A stretch of 64,000 nucleotides of DNA, taken from contig NZ_CP041656.2 in NCBI RefSeq assembly GCF_007290395.2, positions 5,208,001 through 5,272,000 of the forward strand, written 5' to 3'. The translations under genes were made by a program, and so were the position numbers. This DNA comes from Bradyrhizobium cosmicum. Lineage in GTDB: Bacteria; Pseudomonadota; Alphaproteobacteria; Rhizobiales; Xanthobacteraceae. Shown one piece after another: positions 61,218-64,000 of this stretch (position 1 is its first letter; the number at the start of each line of letters is the position of its first letter). Under the pieces are notes generated by a model that was not told the DNA's origin, did not search any database, and saw only the letters and a program-made list of their open reading frames with translations.

Positions 61218-62417
61218 TTAACTCTTCGGCGCCTGCTTTTCCGACGCGGTGGCCGGCTTGCTCTTGTCGGCGCCGACCACACGCACCACGTCACCGTCGG
61301 ACAGGCCGTCCGGCGGGGCGGTGATGACGCGGTCGTCCGCTGCGATACCCGAGGCGAGCTCGATCTCGCGGCCGAGATCGCGGGCGATGGTCACGGGCTT
61401 GAACAGCACCTTGTCGTCCGGGCCGACGGTGGCGACACGCAAGCCGCTGCCGTTGAAGATCAGGGCGCTGGCCGGAATGCTCAGAGGCGCGCTGTCGCGC
61501 TGCAAGTTGAGTTTCACGCTGGCATAGCCGCCGGGCATTAGTTCGCCGCTCGAATTGTCGAGCCCGAGCTGCATGCGCGTGGTGCCCGAGGCGACGTCGA
61601 CGGCCTGCGAGGACGCCTCCACCGTCGCCTGGAACGTCCGGTTCGGATACTCCGGCATCACCATGGTCGCCTTGGCACCGATCTTGATCGCCGGCACGTA
61701 ATTCTGGGGCACGTTGACGTAGACGCGCAGCTTGGTGATGTCGGAGACGACGAACATCGCCGGACCGGAGCCGCCGCCCGCGTTGATCAGCGCACCGACG
61801 TCGGTATCGCGCGCCGTCACCACGCCGTCGAATGGCACCGTGATCTTCTTGTAGCCGGCCAGCGCTTCCAGCCGCTCGACATTGGCCTGGCCCGAATGAA
61901 CCGCGGCGTTCTTGTTGGAGAGGTCGGCGGTGCGCTCGTCGATCTCCTGCGCCGAGACGAAATTCGAGGCGACCAGCGTCTTGCGGCGGTTCAGCGTGGC
62001 TTCCGACAGCCTGGCGCTGGCCTGCTGGCTGGCGAGGTCGGCGCGGGCCTGCAGGAGCTGCTGGTCGAGGTCCGGCGCCTCGATCTCGGCGATCACCTGC
62101 CCTGCCTTGACGCGGGCGCCGATGTCGGCGTTCCAGCTCTTCAGGTAGCCGGAGACGCGGGCGAAGATCGGGGCGCGGTAATAGGCTTCGAGCCGGCCCG
62201 GCAGATCGATGGTGGCGCTGCGGGCCTTGGCATTGGGCAGCGCCACCGCGACGCTGGGAACGGCTTGGTCGTCGGTCCATTCCTTCAGCCTGGAGCCCTG
62301 CTCCTCGCGGGCGCGGATGCCCGTGCCGACGATGAGGCCTGCCGCGATCAGCGCCACCACGCCGAAGATGCCCAGTTTCCGGTGCGACACCGGCGAGCGG
62401 GGTTCAGTGGGTGACAT
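61218..62417 (-). CDS. RND efflux periplasmic adaptor subunit (HlyD/MFP family)
   Basis: 399 residues. Residues about 16-35 are an N-terminal membrane anchor (KLGIFGVVALIAAGLIVGTGI). The lipoyl domain (VSGYLKSWNADIGARVKAGQVIAEI near residue 89) is followed by a coiled-coil hairpin (DLDQQLLQARADLASQQASA), beta-barrel and membrane-proximal domains (VVTARDTDVGALINAG near 199). No lipobox Cys is seen. It bridges the RND pump to an outer-membrane channel. The start overlaps the upstream RND gene by 14 bp. No TolC-like gene is in the window. Confidence 0.93.
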   Translation of the reverse strand: MSPTEPRSPVSHRKLGIFGVVALIAAGLIVGTGIRAREEQGSRLKEWTDDQAVPSVAVALPNAKARSATIDLPGRLEAYYRAPIFARVSGYLKSWNADIGARVKAGQVIAEIEAPDLDQQLLQARADLASQQASARLSEATLNRRKTLVASNFVSAQEIDERTADLSNKNAAVHSGQANVERLEALAGYKKITVPFDGVVTARDTDVGALINAGGGSGPAMFVVSDITKLRVYVNVPQNYVPAIKIGAKATMVMPEYPNRTFQATVEASSQAVDVASGTTRMQLGLDNSSGELMPGGYASVKLNLQRDSAPLSIPASALIFNGSGLRVATVGPDDKVLFKPVTIARDLGREIELASGIAADDRVITAPPDGLSDGDVVRVVGADKSKPATASEKQAPKS

Positions 62418-64000
62418 GCGGAGACTCCAATGGGGCGGCGGCTGTGGGGCCTTGTTTCTTGTGTACCATACTGAACACCACGGGAACGAACATCAGCGTG
62501 GCGAACGTTGCAAAGATCAGGCCGCCGATTACCGCGCGGCCAAGCGGCGCGTTCTGCTCGCCGCCCTCGCCCAGCCCCAGCGCCATCGGCGCCATGCCGA
62601 TGATCATGGCGAGCGCGGTCATCAACACCGGGCGGAACCGGACGAAACCGGCTTCCAGCGCGGCCGCGATGGGATCGCCGAGCTCCGCGTAGCGCTCGCG
62701 AGCGAAGGAAATCACGAGCACGCTGTTGGCGGTGGCGACGCCCATGCACATGATGGCGCCGGTCAGTGCCGGAACCGACAGCGTGGTCTGCGTCGTGAAC
62801 AGCATCCAGACGATGCCGGCAAGTGCAGCCGGCAACGCGCTGATGATCACGAACGGATCGGACCAGGACTGGAAGTTCACGACGATCAGCAGGTAGATCA
62901 GCACGACCGCCCCCAGCAGGCCGAACAGAAGGCCGGTGAAGGCGCTATTCATGGTCTGCACCTGACCGAGCAGCACGACGGAAGAACCCTTCGGCACGTC
63001 CTTGGCGGTGTCGGCGATGACCTGGCGAATATCATTGGCAACCGCGCCGAGATCACGGCCCGAGGTCGTCGCAAAAATCTGCACCATCGACTGGATGTCG
63101 TATTGCGACACCACCGCGCTCGACGTCGAGCGCTTGATGTCGGCAATGCCGCCGAGGATCGGCGACTGCGCATTGCCGGCTGCGGTGATCGGTAGCGTCT
63201 GGAGGGCGCTGAGGGAATCCATCTGGTATTGCGGCGTCTGCATCACGATGGAGTAGGACACCCCGTTGTCGGGGTTTAGGTAGTAGGTCGGCGCCACCTG
63301 CGAGGAGCCGGCGAGATTGACCACGAGGCTGTTGGTGACGTCCCGCTCGGTCAGGCCGACATATTGCGCGCGGGTGCGATCGACATCGATGTTGAAGGTC
63401 GGGTTGTTCGGTGACTGCTGGATGCGCGCATCGGCGACGCCGGGAATCTTGCGCACCTTGGCCAGCAGGCCGTTGGCGTAAGCAAAGTTGCCGGCAATAT
63501 TGGCGCCACGGATTTGCAGGTCGATCGGCGCCGGCGCGCCGAAATTCAGGATCTGGCTGACGATGTCGGCCGGAAGGAAGGAGAAGCTGACGCCAGGGAA
63601 CAGGCGCGGCAACTGCTCACGCAGCACCTTCACGTGTTCCTCGGTCGGCTTGTGGCCTTCCCTAAGCTTGATCTGGATGTCGCCGTCCTGCGGGCCGATC
63701 ACGCCGGTGTTGTTGTAGGTCATATTGATGCCGGAGATCGGCATCCCGATGTTGTCGGTGAGCGTCTCGATCTCGCCGGGGATCAGCTTGCGGATCGCCT
63801 TCTGCACGTCTGCGAGCTGGTTGGCCGTCTCTTCCACGCGCGTTCCGACCTGGGTGCGGACATGCATCAGGATATTGCCGGCATCGACCGCGGGGAAGAA
63901 GTTGCGCCCGAGGAACGGCACCAGCGCAAAGGACGCGCCGACCACGCAGAGAAAACCGACGACGAACACCGCGCGGTGCCCGAGCGCGAGCCCGAGGAAG
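62404..64000 (-). CDS. RND multidrug efflux permease (AcrB/HAE1-like), C-terminal half
   Basis: The frame runs without a stop to the window edge; 531 residues of the C-terminal half are visible. The first helix of this half (VFVVGFLCVVGASFALVPFLG), the porter region (TYNNTGVIGPQDGDIQIKL) and five further membrane segments at the C-terminus (PFVIISALPAALAGIVWML, ARERYAELG loop) fit RND pumps. The APAPIDLQIRG and RIQQSPNNPTFNIDVDRTRA segments lie in the periplasmic loops. It heads an operon with the adaptor. Confidence 0.92.
   Translation of the reverse strand, partial: FLGLALGHRAVFVVGFLCVVGASFALVPFLGRNFFPAVDAGNILMHVRTQVGTRVEETANQLADVQKAIRKLIPGEIETLTDNIGMPISGINMTYNNTGVIGPQDGDIQIKLREGHKPTEEHVKVLREQLPRLFPGVSFSFLPADIVSQILNFGAPAPIDLQIRGANIAGNFAYANGLLAKVRKIPGVADARIQQSPNNPTFNIDVDRTRAQYVGLTERDVTNSLVVNLAGSSQVAPTYYLNPDNGVSYSIVMQTPQYQMDSLSALQTLPITAAGNAQSPILGGIADIKRSTSSAVVSQYDIQSMVQIFATTSGRDLGAVANDIRQVIADTAKDVPKGSSVVLLGQVQTMNSAFTGLLFGLLGAVVLIYLLIVVNFQSWSDPFVIISALPAALAGIVWMLFTTQTTLSVPALTGAIMCMGVATANSVLVISFARERYAELGDPIAAALEAGFVRFRPVLMTALAMIIGMAPMALGLGEGGEQNAPLGRAVIGGLIFATFATLMFVPVVFSMVHKKQGPTAAAPLESPHVTH

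Noticed and set aside
1..64000. CRISPR arrays, tRNA or rRNA genes, insertion sequences, prophage
   Set aside because: No regularly spaced short direct repeats, no cloverleaf or ribosomal sequences and no transposase or integrase frame were seen on either strand.

Overview
The window is GC-rich alphaproteobacterial chromosome, most likely Bradyrhizobium or a close Nitrobacteraceae relative. This is inferred from codon use, from the protein families (circularly permuted ATP-grasp/alpha-E proteins, many crotonases and acyl-CoA synthetases, Liv-type transporters, a non-allosteric-length PEP carboxylase) and from the palindromic intergenic repeats. It looks like metabolic core/accessory chromosome. 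I see no phage, insertion sequence, CRISPR array, rRNA or tRNA.

Left part (1-8.4 kb): the 3' end of a sugar/glycerol-phosphate-type ABC solute-binding protein and a metallophosphoesterase. A minus-strand operon follows, encoding a 1.1-kDa-residue-scale transglutaminase/DUF2126 protein, a fused circularly permuted ATP-grasp plus alpha-E protein and a second transglutaminase. This is a widespread but poorly characterised predicted peptide-ligase/peptidase system. At 8.6-10.4 kb a PAS protein and a chemotaxis receptor overlap and look like a split Aer-type sensor.

Aromatic and acid catabolism (10.6-25.3 kb): a UxaA-type dehydratase, an HpcH/HpaI-type aldolase and a Liv-type ABC transporter whose permease LivM and ATPase LivG are one polypeptide lie on the minus strand behind an HpaR-type MarR regulator. 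Divergently, across a region with three palindromes, runs the homoprotocatechuate meta-cleavage cluster hpaH-hpaF-hpaE-hpaD-hpaG with a thiamine-diphosphate enzyme. The aldolase could close the pathway. The hydroxylase HpaBC is not in the window.

Middle (25.3-42.1 kb): an MFS transporter, AlkB next to a PF09859-type dioxygenase, a degenerate GT51 transglycosylase, a DUF2848/amidase pair, a Zn-ribbon/thiolase/SDR operon, a Tat-exported SMP-30 lactonase-like protein, ppc, a 0.96-kb gene-free stretch built largely of palindromic repeat, GrpB, YccF and glgX.

Right part (42.1-61 kb): a dense fatty-acyl/aryl-CoA catabolic region with four crotonases, two acyl-CoA synthetases, two acyl-CoA dehydrogenases, SDRs, a thiolase-like protein, a flavin reductase, a GST and a nitronate-monooxygenase-like enzyme. 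Its core is a translationally coupled crotonase / phosphotransferase-family kinase / DUF6285 operon. Together with the flanking dehydrogenase, SDR and ligase genes, this resembles the parts list of the Pseudomonas levulinate (lva) pathway for 4-hydroxyacyl-CoA. The window ends in an RND efflux pair (permease truncated by the window edge, then its adaptor).

Almost every intergenic space in the window carries a long inverted repeat. At least nine sequence families are distinguishable, several present two or three times here. These repeats are the main non-coding feature of the region.
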